Shown here piece by piece: positions 11,036 to 21,235 of a stretch of 64,000 bases of DNA. Each line of letters starts with the position of its first letter. The stretch's first letter is position 1. This stretch comes from Alviniconcha marisindica. Its lineage: Eukaryota > Mollusca > Gastropoda > Provannidae. The stretch spans positions 27,501 through 91,500 of the forward strand of contig JABMCL010002768.1 in NCBI GenBank assembly GCA_018857735.1. The letters run 5' to 3'. The notes beneath the pieces were generated by a model, which ran no database searches, was not told where the DNA came from, and saw only the letters and a list, made by a program, of their open reading frames with translations. Position numbers and translations under genes: made by a program.

Positions 11036-12499
11036 TAAATATTGCTGATGGCAAACGAAAAATGGCTGCCCTAATCAGGCAAGCAAACAGCTGACACCAA
11101 ATGAAACAAACAAAACAGCTGAAACCACTTCAAAAACGCAAACGGTGGCCTACCTGCAAACATAAGGTGGAAAAAACACACCAAATCACAACAGTCTAAT
11201 AGACTACTGTCTGCAACAAATGAGTGGACGACTACATTGACTACATTTGTTGCAGCCATAAGAGCACAGAGCAAAAATAACTGTGCCGACAAACAGATGG
11301 AAAGCCAAATTAACCATAACTAACATGAATCTTAACTAACTCTAACTAACCCCTCACTAACCCGGCTTCCATCTAGAAAATAAAGGCTGCAGACTGATAA
11401 AGCAAATCGCTAAACAGGACTACCGATGACAAAGCATCGGGATGTAAACAAATGCAGACGAAAAGAGAAATGCAAAATGGCTGCCCTAATCAGGCAAGCT
11501 AACAAGCGGGTACGAAATGGCCAATAAACCAGAGATTAAAAAAGAAAAAGAACACATGGTGGAAAAGAAGAGGAAAGAGAGAAAAACAAAACAACAACAC
11601 TTTCTGAAAAGAAAGAGGAGGCAAGAAATGTCAGCGAGCAACGAGACAAAGGCTGGATACACGTAATCCATGCACACGATACAATCCATTCAGTCAACAA
11701 CAACACGGCAGGGCAACAGACGTTCACGAACTACCCCACACAAAGAAAGAATGAGCGGTTCGTTAAACGTCGAGACTACCCCCCTCACTCGTACATCGTA
11801 AACGAACGATATAACTCGAGAAACAAAAGGGCAAGCCAAGAGAAAAAACAGTGAATGGCAAGAACCGGCAACTAGCTCAACCCCAAACCCTAACCCAGGG
11901 AGGCCACGAAATTGCTAGTCTATTGAACTAGAACGAACAAACCTTTTTCATAATTACATATGATAAAACAAACGAGGCTAAACTGGGAAAATAAAACACT
12001 AAATAAAAGGCAGGCTCCCAGATGAGGTCTAGCCTGTAGTGAAAGCTAGAGTAAACACAACGAAAAAGATCCGAAACGCCACGCACCTAACAAGGCTCGA
12101 GAAAGATGAAATAACAAGGGGGAATAAACAAAGGCCCAGCTACTGAAAAGGAGTTTCATCCCTATATGTTGTTTTTGAAATCCTCTTTATATTATTTGAA
12201 CTGGACATTTTTCCAAGTCGGTTGCCCACACAGACCCGACTTCCACGTTTGGTTGCTGGTCTGTTTGTGACGTCACTGCCCGACCGTTGACCTTTAGCTT
12301 AAAATAGCTCTCGCGGAATCTTGCATTCAAAATGGCACTGGTTTTGAAACGTTCAGTTGACCGTATTTTCCGACCTTTTTGCCAAAATAAACGCATTACA
12401 ACCTAGTCGAGGCCTGAAAAAGTTTTAAACAAGTGAGAAATAGGCTGTTTCTTCTCTTCGAACGTTAGTACGGACCTATATGTTGTTTTGAAACGATTT
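11036..12499. other. Unclassified composite insertion in the 40-bp array
   Basis: About 1.4 kb of A-rich sequence with no recognised gene. The phrase aaaatggctgccctaatcag occurs twice (about 11060 and 11473), so part of it is duplicated. A second direct repeat, cctatatgttgttt, lies at 12161 and 12476 and brackets about 310 bp with tgacgtcac near 12268. These could be termini of non-autonomous elements, but no inverted repeats were seen. Confidence 0.4.
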
Positions 12500-13341
12500 G
12501 GAGTGATTTTGTGGCCCGAAACTGCCTTTACAGGCCCTTTAACAATGATCTAGTTAACCACCATTTAAGCGCCGACCCAAAATGTTCTTGTGGTTATTCT
12601 AAAGAAACGGCCGAGCATTACCTCCTTCATTGTCCTAACTATTCTAAAATCCGCGCAAGGACAATATTTACCCTCCCTAGCGGCCAAACCGATATTAGAA
12701 CACTACTGTACGGTAACTCAGTCCTGCGATTTCCAGAAAATAAACACATATTCCTAACTGTCCATGAATTCATTAAGCTATCCAACAACTCTAAAAGTAG
12801 TAACTAGGAGAAAGACGTGCCGATTCTGAACCTATTGTTTTGATTATACAAATGACTGACAGCCCACACATCCTTCTGAACTTTGTTAACAATTGATGCC
12901 ACTGTAGAAAAATTGCTTCAAACCATCTTTCCCTCTCCTCACCCCCCCCCCCACCCCCTCCGCCCCCCTCCGCCTCCACACCCCAGTTCTCTCTCGTTAG
13001 TATTTGTTTAGTCCACCAGCCAATCTATCTATCTGACAGTGTATTGTGGTGTGTTTTTTACTACAATTTGACTTTTTCCTAGTGACTTTTTCTTCTTCTC
13101 CAGGTTCTTTCTTCGTTTCCTCGTGGATTTTGTTGTTGTTGCTGCTGCTGCTGTTGTTTTTGTTACATCTCATTTATTACTTACTGTTAGCTAGGCGAAA
13201 TTGTTCGCCCGCCGTACATTTGTATGTTTTTTTTTACAACTGTATGCGCTCATCGCCCATAAGCTCTAAAAGCTTGTTAATGATCACACAATAATTCGCT
13301 GTATCTTTAGTTTGTCTGGAATAAATTTTTGTTTAAACCAA
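12500..13341 (+). mobile_element. 5'-truncated LINE copy, C-terminal domain and 3' UTR
   Basis: An open frame at 12511-12807 encodes ARNCLYRPFNNDLVNHHLSA, then CSCGYSKETAEHYLLHC. This is the CxC-x8-H-x4-C zinc-knuckle-like C-terminal domain also present at the end of the LINE at 48949-52466 with identical spacing. The 3' UTR runs to 13341 and ends aataaatttttgtttaaacc, matching aataaactttgtttaaacc at the end of the better copy (52734). It has inserted into the 40-bp minisatellite, whose monomer resumes immediately at 13342. The element is 5'-truncated, as expected for target-primed insertion. A TC/GTT-rich patch (13080-13165) lies in the UTR. Confidence 0.75.
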
Positions 13342-13390
13342 CTGTGCAGTTTGTAAGATGTACAATAATGGTCGGAATTAAGGCAAATGA
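13342..13390. repeat. Isolated monomer of the 40-bp array
   Basis: The sequence actgtgcagtttgtaagatg followed by tacaataatggtcgg matches divergent monomers at 9640-9730. It marks the right side of the array interrupted by the 11036-13341 insertion. Confidence 0.65.
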
Positions 13391-13600
13391 AAACTGTGAA
13401 CCGTAGAAACATTAAATTGTGTTTACTGCAGAACGAAGAAAACGAAGTGTTTACGAAACATATGACTGTGCTGACCTGTGGAATGAGGACTATATCCGTA
13501 GAAACATTAAATTAAATTGGCCTGTAGAACACGGAAAATAAAGCGTAGAAACATGAAATTGTGCTGACCTGTAGGACGAAGACAAGAACGAGGTAGGCAG
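13391..13600. repeat. Divergent short array around ccgtagaaacattaaatt
   Basis: The motif gtagaaacattaaatt recurs near 13402, 13498 and (as gtagaaacatgaaatt) 13547, with gctgacctgtaggacgaag-like spacers. Units are about 50-95 bp and poorly conserved. Confidence 0.55.
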
Positions 13601-13739
13601 AGAATCGAACTCTAAGGGTGGAAATGTCAGGCAGTTCATCACAGGCTCCGCACACAAAGGCGATACAGGACTATCCTCCCCCGCAATGACATCGCACCGC
13701 CCCGAGGGTACGGGGCTGTTGGTTGATCGCCACAGCTCT

Positions 13740-14090
13740 GGCGCTGAGTCCCCGGGGCTAGGCAGTCCGTAGCCGGATTCCAGCATACTGCCAGACAACA
13801 AATATCAAGTATAAAGGTCTGCCCGGGGCTAGGCAGTCCGTAGCCGGATTCCAGCATACTGCCAGACAACAAATATCAAGTATAAAGGTCTGCCCGGGGC
13901 TAGGCAGTCCGTAGCCGGATTCCAGCATACTGCCAGACAACAAATATCAAGTATAAAAGTATCCCCGGGGCAAGACAGTGTGTAGCCGGATTCCAGCATA
14001 CTGCCAGACAACAAATATCAAGTATAAAGGTATGCCCGGGGCTAGGCAATGTGTAGCCGATTCCAGCATACTACCAGACAACAAATACAA
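13740..14090. repeat. 71-bp satellite array, about 5 copies
   Basis: The unit contains ggggctaggcagtccgtagc, cggattccagcatactgcca, gacaacaaatatcaagtata and aaggtctgccc. Its core cggattccagcatactgcca with gacaacaaat is shared with single units at 21085-21180 and 22310-22400 and with the 92-bp array at 21230-22150. The minus-strand frames it keeps open are repeat artefacts. Confidence 0.92.
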
Positions 14091-14099
14091 TCGAATACG

Positions 14100-14522
14100 C
14101 TTAAGTTAAAAGTTTCAAGGTTTTATTGTTTTTTGCCCCTGCGGGCTAGTAAGCAAAGTTACAGTCACACAATACATTTTGTTTATAAACAAGTACATGA
14201 CTACTAATAATATATTACTACAGCACTTTACACATTAGACCATAACAAGCACTCAAACAGAAATCAAAGTTGTTGCGAATATATAACTAAGGCGCACAAA
14301 ATATAGTTGCTGTTTTTTCAGTTTTGTTTTGTTTTTGTTTTTCAATCGCTATGTTTTGATGTTGGTTTCATCAAAATAACTAAATCTAACAAGCTTAACA
14401 TTCTCAAATGGTGAGGTCGTGTTCATAAGGCTACAGAATTTGGGCACGTTGGGATGATGTGTATAATATTTATCAACATACTTAGTACAGTTTCCTTTAA
14501 CATTTTCATTGGAACAATTCAA
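14100..14522 (-). mobile_element. LINE fragment A, 3' half (CR1-like C-terminus and 3' UTR)
   Basis: The minus strand encodes CTKYVDKYYTHHPNVPKFCS followed by LMNTTSPFENVKLVRF, a C-terminal segment typical of CR1-like elements. The 3' UTR ends with gggcaaaaaacaataaaacc at about 14110. The coding sequence is interrupted at 14522 by another element and resumes at 15090. Confidence 0.7.
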
Positions 14523-15089
14523 GTTGTAACTGATCACTTTTTGAGTGTTTTTATATGTAATCAGTTGTGTTAGAAACCTATGTTGTGTTTGTTGTGATAG
14601 TGCTATTATGTCTGGAGAGGGTGGGGGATTGAGGCAAGGGGAGAGGGACAGACAGGGGTTATTTCAGTACTAAGACTGTCAGTATTTTAGGTTCCTGTTT
14701 TGCATGATACCTGTGAGTTTAGTTTGCTATCTTTTAATTTGAGGGTTTGCTATACTGTTTATGTGATAGTACTGGTCTGAAGAGAGATGTTCGTGTGTAG
14801 GTATTTTGTCTGTTTGGGTTGAATTTGATGAGTTGTACTTTTCTTATTTGTTGGAAATGCTTGACCTGTGAGTGCGTGTGTTGACGCGTGTAACTGGTAG
14901 GATTGACTGTTTCGGATGTGTGTGCCCTCCAAACTCTAAGATAAATTACTATGTGTTTTATGTGTAATTAAGTTCATGTATTATACTGTGTGTTATTTTA
15001 CTTGTATCTTTTATGCAGTCGTAAGGCAAATTTCTGTGTTATTCATAGACAATAAAGATTCTAGATTCTGTATTCTGTATGTATTCTGT
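14523..15089 (+). mobile_element. LINE 3' UTR copy nested in LINE A
   Basis: A plus-strand insertion ends in gacaataaagattctagatt and a TATTCTG-type repeat tail. A second, inverted copy of the same 3' region is at 36537-36830 (shared blocks include acgcgtgtaactggtag and tatactgtgtgttattttac). It splits the coding sequence of LINE A. The 6-bp attcaa at 14517 and 15090 is a plausible target-site duplication. Removing the insert restores the expected FHYVLNCS reading. Confidence 0.72.
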
Positions 15090-15500
15090 ATTCAACACAT
15101 AATGAAATTCATCTCCTACCTCACCACTGCTACAAATAGTACATATTCTTCTGTCCTTTGGAATACCTAACGATCGTCTTTGGTGAATCGGTAGTCTGTG
15201 GTTATTAAGTCTGGATTTCAATACTCTTTACCTTATGGTAGATGGGAGATAGGTTAAATACTCCTCAAAGCAAATTTTATTTTTAAATAAACGACAATTA
15301 CAAAAGACTATTTTCTGCTACTCAACTTTGCCATTCTTGTATAAACTGATCCCTTACCTTAATCTTTGCCTCACTGTACGCTTAAAACTTTCTATGGAAT
15401 GAACTTGGTCAGACCAAATATAGGACAGTCCTAAACTGTCTAGTAACAAGTATACTTCCATAAGCCTCTGGAGTTTAACCCAGTCATAAACGGTTATATC
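15090..15500 (-). mobile_element. LINE fragment A, 5' part of the surviving C-terminus
   Basis: The minus strand reads RLNNHRLPIHQRRSLGIPKD, then RRICTICSSGEVGDEFHYVLN. This is the zinc-knuckle-bearing C-terminus (CxxC...GDEFHY) seen in CR1-like elements of invertebrates. Upstream, CFEEYLTYLPSTIR and QVHSIESFKRTVRQRLRYGI-like sequence continue the domain with a stop and frame changes. It joins to 14100-14522 across the nested insertion. Confidence 0.72.
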
Positions 15501-15599
15501 TAAAATCGCTTAAGTCGAACTTTTCTTTTTCTTTCTTCGTTTCTTTAATTTCCCGACCAACGCTTCTCTTTGTATGACTAATTTTACAACGGATAAGTC

Positions 15600-15862
15600 G
15601 CAGACCATGCAAAGCCACATACGTAAGGTGTATGCGTGTTTTAGCTGTAACCTGCTACCTGCGCTTTGGGCAGAATGACCGGGGTCTTTTACGTGCTACT
15701 GCGGTAACACGGGGGTGGAACGGATACCGAAATAAGAGTCAGCACAGAAAGTTGACCCTGGAGAAGAAAATTCTCCCGCCGCTCTAGCAGGGATTCGATC
15801 CCGCGACCTTTCGATCACGAGTCCGGCGCTCTAACCACCGAGCTATCCCCGCTCCCCGGGTA
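15600..15862 (-). mobile_element. tRNA-derived SINE, family A
   Basis: The minus strand begins with a tRNA-like head: gggatagctcggtggttag (A box) and ggtcgcgggatcgaatccc (B box), followed by a body with ttatttcggtatccgttcca and a distal part. It is homologous to the plus-strand copy at 35473-35830 and the eroded copy at 19655-19925. It is not a functional tRNA gene, because no complete cloverleaf is apparent and a SINE body follows. Confidence 0.82.
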
Positions 15863-16834
15863 TCTGGGTACCTTGACCATCAAAGTACACAGTTCAGGTT
15901 GTCTGCAAGTGAGCTGTTGCTGTTTTTGTCTGTAATACTGGTTCTAATAAATGCACTATATGGAATTCCAAAATGCGATGACCTTATCTATTAGCAACTC
16001 ATTTAGTATGACAAAAAAGGCCTTTTCCAAATATTATGTTATTGTTTGAACAGTTTAATATGTTGTAGCTTTCCGTTTCTCTTTGTCTTTAATGTATCCT
16101 TGTTATTGGGCACTGCGGATGCAGAAATATTAAGGTCCCCTCTGTTAAAAACCCAGAGCTGACGAATGTTTTCCCTTAAAAGCACGGAGTAGGTCAGAAT
16201 ATAGCCAAGTATGCTTAGCCAGTGCCCGAATTTCTTCCTCGTCCTAATTTCTGCTTCCCCGGTCCATTCATCTTCATTTTTTGTAATCCTCTCCATACTT
16301 TTCAATTGCGTTAGTCTTGGCTGAAGCGAATTCCCGCGTTAGTCTGCGAAATAAAATAGGTCACACTGCTCATAGTCAATTGATTTAAGCAGGTTCTCAT
16401 GTTGAGTGCCTGCAGAATATAGATAGGCGCCAAAACGTGTGTTACTGTGCCTCGGAAGGGTGATTCAGACATACTTGTGATCTGATCAATTGTTCTTTAA
16501 TTTTGTACTGAATGCGTTACAGGGAATCTGTCTGGAAGTATCTTTTGAGGTTGTGGATAGTGATATGTGCTAATTATTGACTTTTGGCTGGGATGTTTGC
16601 TATTGATTGTGTTCTGTGTAGAACAGTGAGCCAGCATTTTGCTTGTGTTTTGGTTCCTTGCGTTTTGAACTGGTGTGAAGAAACTGTGACTGTGATTTGT
16701 CCTGAGGTGACCTTGTGCGGTTGACGAGACATACAAATCCAAGAACTAAATAACCTAAACATGTGCAATGGTCCAGTCCTGATATGGTGGATGAAATATA
16801 TGAGTAAATACCGAATCTGCATGAGAGTCACACA
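15863..16834. other. Unclassified spacer
   Basis: No gene is recognised. A minus-strand frame at 16039-16305 (88 codons, starting MKSMERITKNEDEWTGEAEI) has mixed composition and is not repeat-driven, but nothing in it could be assigned. Confidence 0.4.
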
Positions 16835-17690
16835 TTGTGCTACTTTATGAATGACTGCAGAATTTTGAAACAAAATAACCCATCAGAAGGGAGTGATGTA
16901 AGCTCCTCAAAAAAGCGAGAACAGCAAATCCGTCACCAATGTTGCCCAGTGACAGATTTTTTTCTTCTGAAAAGACTCACAAGGAAACAACATGAGGAAA
17001 ACATTAGTCAAATGTATGACAAAAGCAGCTGAGGATTCTGTCAAAAGAAAACAAGATCAGCACATCCTTTTGAAGGTGCAAGGTACTGACTTGGCTGCTC
17101 GAGAAGCACATTACCATGCCATCTGTCGGAGAGATTACACTCGAGAGGATGACAGACACCAGGAAACCATCAAAGACACTAAAACCATTGAAGAACAAGC
17201 TTCCAACAAGACCACATATTTTCAGTACATCATTCAGTATGTCAGGCGCAGAATCGTTCAGAGATGAAGAGATTACCACGTTAAGGAAAAATTACGAAAC
17301 TGGAACATTCCACGCATCTTCTCTGTAGAGGTAAATAAGTGATAGATGTCAACAAAATGTGTCAACACACCTCATCCTTGTTGAACAGTCACAATGCCAC
17401 CGTGCAGAGATACATTAATAATGCACATCAAGAGGGCCAACTTTCAAGCACTCTTGATGTTCCGCATTAAGGCAACTAGAACCATTCCTCGAGCAGATGG
17501 CCATGGCTTGCATGATGTGAATGGAAAAGTGGGCGGTATACTGGACAGACCGTTTCTTCATGCCACAAGACCTGGTTGAAGTCCAGGTGGAGTAGCCCCA
17601 AAAAGAAGATGACTGTCAAGAATACACAGAGCTTGAGAATCTTGATGGCTTCAGGTTTGAGGCTGACATATATGTCTAAGCTGGACATTC
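16835..17690 (+). pseudogene. Degenerate EAxYHxxC / CXC-type multicopy invertebrate protein
   Basis: Two separated blocks belong to one recognisable architecture. The first, around 17030-17160, reads KAAEDSVKRKQDQHILLKV, then GTDLAAREAHYHAICRRDYT, the EAxYHxxCRxxYT motif. The second, at 17394-17577, reads PPCRDTLIMHIKRANFQALL followed by PRADGHGLHDVNGKVGG. This is the PPxxDxLxxHxxRANxQ...GHG block that in relatives precedes a cysteine-rich CXC tail. The long central region of the family is missing, a frameshift near 17030 separates the upstream sequence, and a stop follows RPG. Such genes are multicopy and functionally uncharacterised, so no activity is proposed. Downstream TELENLDGFRFEADIYV may be an eroded continuation. 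Confidence 0.5.
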
Positions 17691-18440
17691 AGTGTCATTC
17701 AAAGTAAGGGATATTCAGGTTCGGCAACCTTCTATAACACCGGCTTTGGTACCTGTGGCTGGGAAAATACACTTAAGCTATAATGATAAGCAGTAAGAAA
17801 TAAGGAGAGTAATGCATTTAATCTTTTTTTAAATCCAAATCAGATAACAATTTAAGAAAGTCAATAATGATTTGTCAAATCATTGACTGTGGACAATCAC
17901 TTTTGTGAATATCTTTGACATTTCCTAGCTGTTCGTCTGTATTCTTGGTATAATAGCAAAGAGCCTGCTGACTGCAAGCTGATACATGAAACTATCCAGC
18001 AGCTGCATGCTGAATTAAGCCAAACCAGTCAGTTTAATGGCTCCTAAACCTAAACTGTTTTACTCAGACATAACAAAGGCAAAACTGGTTAGTTTTACAC
18101 ACATCGGGCATGTTTCTTGCCTATCTTCCACCGGGTGTAGAGTACTGTGAAACTGGTTTCAGGTTAAATGGAGGTAGACCAGGGAATAAGCCAGCACCTG
18201 CAGCGGTTTTGTGGAAGTAGTTTATTGAGGTTTGAACATATGTGCATTTTTGTAAAAGGTTGATTAACTTTAGAACTTGAGTGTATTCCATTCCGTGACG
18301 TCATTCATTAATGCAGGTGTTAATCAAACATTCTCTGTGACTCTCTTAGTCACCATGATACATTTTTGTTCAATTATTTTACTCGAGCATTGTACAAAAT
18401 TATGCAACGTGACATTTAAAAAAAAAAAACTTCATTAATC
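17691..18440. other. Unclassified AT-rich spacer
   Basis: No gene is seen. A small imperfect palindrome (gtcaataatgattt/aaatcattgac) lies at about 17858-17886. Nothing else is supported. Confidence 0.45.
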
Positions 18441-18590
18441 CCACGAGCGTAATTCAGGCTACCATACCTGGGTAAGACAACAGCAGCTGCAAGAGCAGTG
18501 CTACCCATTGGTACCAGCATGTGCAATATTTTTGTGTGTCCAAAGAATGGTATAGCTGCCTGTTGTCTGGGATTTGTAGAGGACACGCCC
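18441..18590 (-). mobile_element. Eroded SINE, family B
   Basis: Blocks such as gtgctacccattgg, gtgtgtccaaagaatggta and gctgcctgttgtctgggat align with the body of the fuller family B copy at 45310-45612. The tRNA-like head is absent or unrecognisable. Confidence 0.55.
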
Positions 18591-19089
18591 ATTTTAATAC
18601 CTGCAATTAAGCTGCTATGTACCCTTTCAGATAATCCCTAAAAGCAGAGTAGTTCATCTTGCAGACAAGCAGATATTGAAAAGACGTATACTGAGCTATC
18701 CATAAATCACTGTCTCCAAAAATCACCCCCCGGTGGGGGGGGGGGGGGGGAGGGGGTTCGATACCTGGCCCATGGACTATCGAATTTCATCTAAGTCGAA
18801 GATGTTTTCCCTTTTCACACATTTCAAGTCTCTTCGAATTGTTGAATGCTCCCAGATTCCTAACTTACCTGCTGGCCAGCTACACGCCTTGCAACATGAA
18901 CCTAGGCAGGTGGCGGTTGTATGTTGTTGTTTTTCCCAGTGTCGGTAGGCAGCTTGGCTTTAGTTTATCATGCGAATGCTTTGTCACGTTAGAACGTTCG
19001 CAGATCATCGTGTTTCTGGCATACCAGCTGTTGACCCTCCCTCTACGGGTTGACCCTTTATCCCACACACCCTTTTCCTGGCTGTCATA
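18591..19089. other. Unclassified spacer with poly-G run
   Basis: Holds a G run at about 18733-18751 after ccccccggtgggggg, giving a local C/G hairpin. Short open frames here show no family resemblance. Confidence 0.45.
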
Positions 19090-19455
19090 CACTGCACTTT
19101 ATTATTATTATTATTGATCGCTTTTATATAGTACTATACACTGCACTTTATTATTATTATTGATCGCTTTTATATAGCACTATACACCGCACTTTATTAT
19201 TATTATTGATCTCTTTTATATAGCACTATACACTGCACTTTATTATTATTATTATTGATCTCTTTTATATAGCACTATACACTGCACTTTATTATTATTG
19301 ATCGCTTTTATATAGCACTATACACTACACTTTATTATTATTATTCTCTTTTATATAGCACTATACACTGCACTTTATTATCATTATTGATCTCTTTTAT
19401 ATAGCACTATACACTGCACTTTATTATCATTATTGATCGCTTTTATATAGCACAT
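19090..19455. repeat. About 45-bp array built from a retroelement-tail-like unit, about 8 copies
   Basis: The unit is gcactttattattatta followed by tgatcgcttttatatagcac and tatacact. It resembles the 3' end of CR1/L2-type elements (ctttatatagcgc plus ATT repeats), so the array may have grown from an inserted element tail. Copies differ in the number of ATT triplets. Confidence 0.85.
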
Positions 19456-19560
19456 CGCCCTGATATAACCGGTTGACTGGGCATAAAACACCAGCTTACT
19501 TACTTTATATAGCGCTATTCTCTGATCTTGAGCAGACCCAATGCGCTCATGTCGCATGTG
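19456..19560. mobile_element. Short retroelement 3' tails
   Basis: Contains gccctgatataaccggttga followed by ctgggcataaaacaccag, a LINE-tail motif also found at about 35004-35052 and, in part, at 41872-41947. It is followed by atatagcgctattctctgat and gagcagacccaatgcgctc, resembling the complement of an L2-type tail. Confidence 0.5.
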
Positions 19561-19654
19561 ATTCTGAATGAGTGACTGCATCATTTTTTTATTTTATTTT
19601 TATTTTTGTATATTTTTTAATAACGCGTTTTATATTAATACCCAACAAAGTTTT

Positions 19655-19925
19655 GTACTGGTAGCGCTATTTGGTTGCTACATGGCTGGTGCCAGGTGAA
19701 ACTGCTGCTGCCTCGGCGCATGTTCTGGGTAGAACACAGTCATGCACCAGTTTAAAGTTTCACTTTATTCAAAGATACATAGGTAGGATGCATGTGTGGT
19801 TAGCTGTAACTGGCCTACCACCTGCACTTGTGGCAGAATGACAGGGGTGGAACGGATACAAAAGAAAAATTCCCCCGTCGCTCCTGTGTGGAACGTTTCG
19901 ATCACGAGTCCCGCGCACTTACCAC
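19655..19925 (-). mobile_element. Eroded tRNA-derived SINE, family A
   Basis: On the minus strand the order is a degenerate tRNA head (cgtgatcgaaacgttcc), then ggtatccgttcca-like sequence (only tatccgttcca is conserved), then ttacagctaac, then a distal part shared with the end of the 35473 copy (catggctggt, ctgctgc, ctcggcgc). It is joined at 19926 to a LINE 3' end. Confidence 0.62.
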
Positions 19926-20119
19926 TAAAAATCCAGCAATACAAACGCAAGACTCATGGCTTTCGCACTTCCTCTTGCTTTGGACCCCACATAAATTTTG
20001 GAATCCACTCCCACAAGACACTGCTCAACCCTGTCATCTTTTACGGCCAAACTGAAAACCTTCCTCTTCTCACAGTAGTTCCGCCCCAACTAGTATCAAT
20101 ACCCAGTTTCTGCTACAGT

Positions 20120-20189
<70 letters not shown>

Positions 20190-20275
20190 CGGGCGCGCGC
20201 GCGCGCGCGCGCATAGAATATTACATTTAGGTTGAGCGCATGATAAATGCACATTATTAAAATAAAATAAAAATT
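19926..20275 (+). mobile_element. LINE 3' end, KTHGFR family
   Basis: The plus strand encodes KIQQYKRKTHGFRTSSCFGP and then PHKFWNPLPQD-like sequence with a frame change, the RT polyprotein C-terminus. A (TG)n tract follows at 20120, then gttgagcgcatgataaatgc plus an A/T tail. The same order is seen in the copy at 36835-38023. Confidence 0.75.
20119..20213. repeat. (TG)n followed by (GC)n
   Basis: About 65 bp of TG dinucleotides run directly into ggcgggcgcgcgcgcgcgcg. Both are alternating purine-pyrimidine tracts with Z-DNA potential. They lie inside the LINE 3' UTR. Confidence 0.95.
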
Positions 20276-21064
20276 ATTATCCCCGTTCCCCTAACATTAG
20301 ATGGAGATAATCACAAATTTGAGCAAACAATGTTCGTTTTAATTCTCGCAGAAGAAATTTGTTTAGTTTTTCTCCCTCTTTTTCTTTCGTCATTATTTGT
20401 TTTGCTCCATGCAGGAAGAGTGTGCAGACACGCATACTGATGGAAGTGATCTCCGATTAATGCAGCTGAGTGTACATAAAAGATACCAAATCATACAATT
20501 ATAGCACCAGAACACACACACACACACACACGCACACACACACACGGACGGACGGACGGATGGCGGTTATCTCAGACAAATACAGTACAGTGTGTATAAC
20601 AAATCATATCACTTGTGGCACCGTAAAACTCACACACGTGAGCTTAGTGTGACGTACACTTCGTGCGCCTCTTGCGAGTACGCGCTCTCAGAAAACAAGA
20701 GAAAAGCGCTCTTATACCTCACACAAGGGTCAAAAACGCGCTACCACGGCCAGAAGTCAAGACTGCTGCAAACAAGCATCACGGATGCCGTTACTGCATT
20801 ATCGACAATGCAGCTTTTGCAAAGGAAAACACAAACGAAACTTCTGAAGCCATAAAAAATTGAAGCTTGATTGCTCCAAAGATTGTGTAACGAGTAAATT
20901 GATTTAAAAAATAAATAAATCTGAGGTTACAGAAGCCGTCAGTTTCCAAAGCAAAGAAGCAAAAACAACAAATAAACCCCCAAAAAACTTAACTCAAAGT
21001 ACTTTCTGCAAAGTTCGACACATCGGTTGTTGACGGAACGGATGATGCGAAGAAAAAAGAAACT
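20276..21064. other. Unclassified spacer with short (AC)n and (GGAC)n
   Basis: A short AC tract (20513-20544) is followed by three to four GGAC repeats. Around 20645-20760 the DNA is locally CpG-rich, with tgacgtacac near 20650. No gene is recognised. Confidence 0.45.
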
Positions 21065-21182
21065 CCCCAGTATCGACTGCATCAAGTATAAAGGAATCCG
21101 AGGGACAAGGCAGTCCGGATTCCAGCATACTGCCAGACAACAAATATCCAATATAAAGGCATGCCCGGGGCTAGGCAGTGGG
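21065..21182. repeat. Two diverged units of the 71-bp satellite
   Basis: Contains catcaagtataaagg, cggattccagcatactgcca, gacaacaaatatccaatata and ggggctaggcagtgg, matching the 13740-14090 array. It directly precedes the junction that gave rise to the 92-bp array. Confidence 0.8.
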
Positions 21183-21185
21183 GTT

Positions 21186-21235
21186 AGAGTTCAGGAGCTG
21201 TGTGGAAATCAAGGTGGCCGTCCCCGTCCCCAATA
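21186..21235 (+). repeat. Dispersed GGRPxPVPN-type repeat (single copy)
   Basis: The sequence gagttcaggagctgtgtgga, then aggtggccgtccccgtcccc with aataagc, matches the minus-strand copy at 56398-56520 and the plus-strand copy at 36385-36450. Its continuation (ggacggtttctgtgg, gtaaagcaacactg) becomes part of the neighbouring 92-bp satellite. Confidence 0.75.

Noticed and set aside
15781..15860. A tRNA gene
   Set aside because: A and B boxes belong to a SINE head followed by a SINE body, and the same body recurs at 35473 and 19655.
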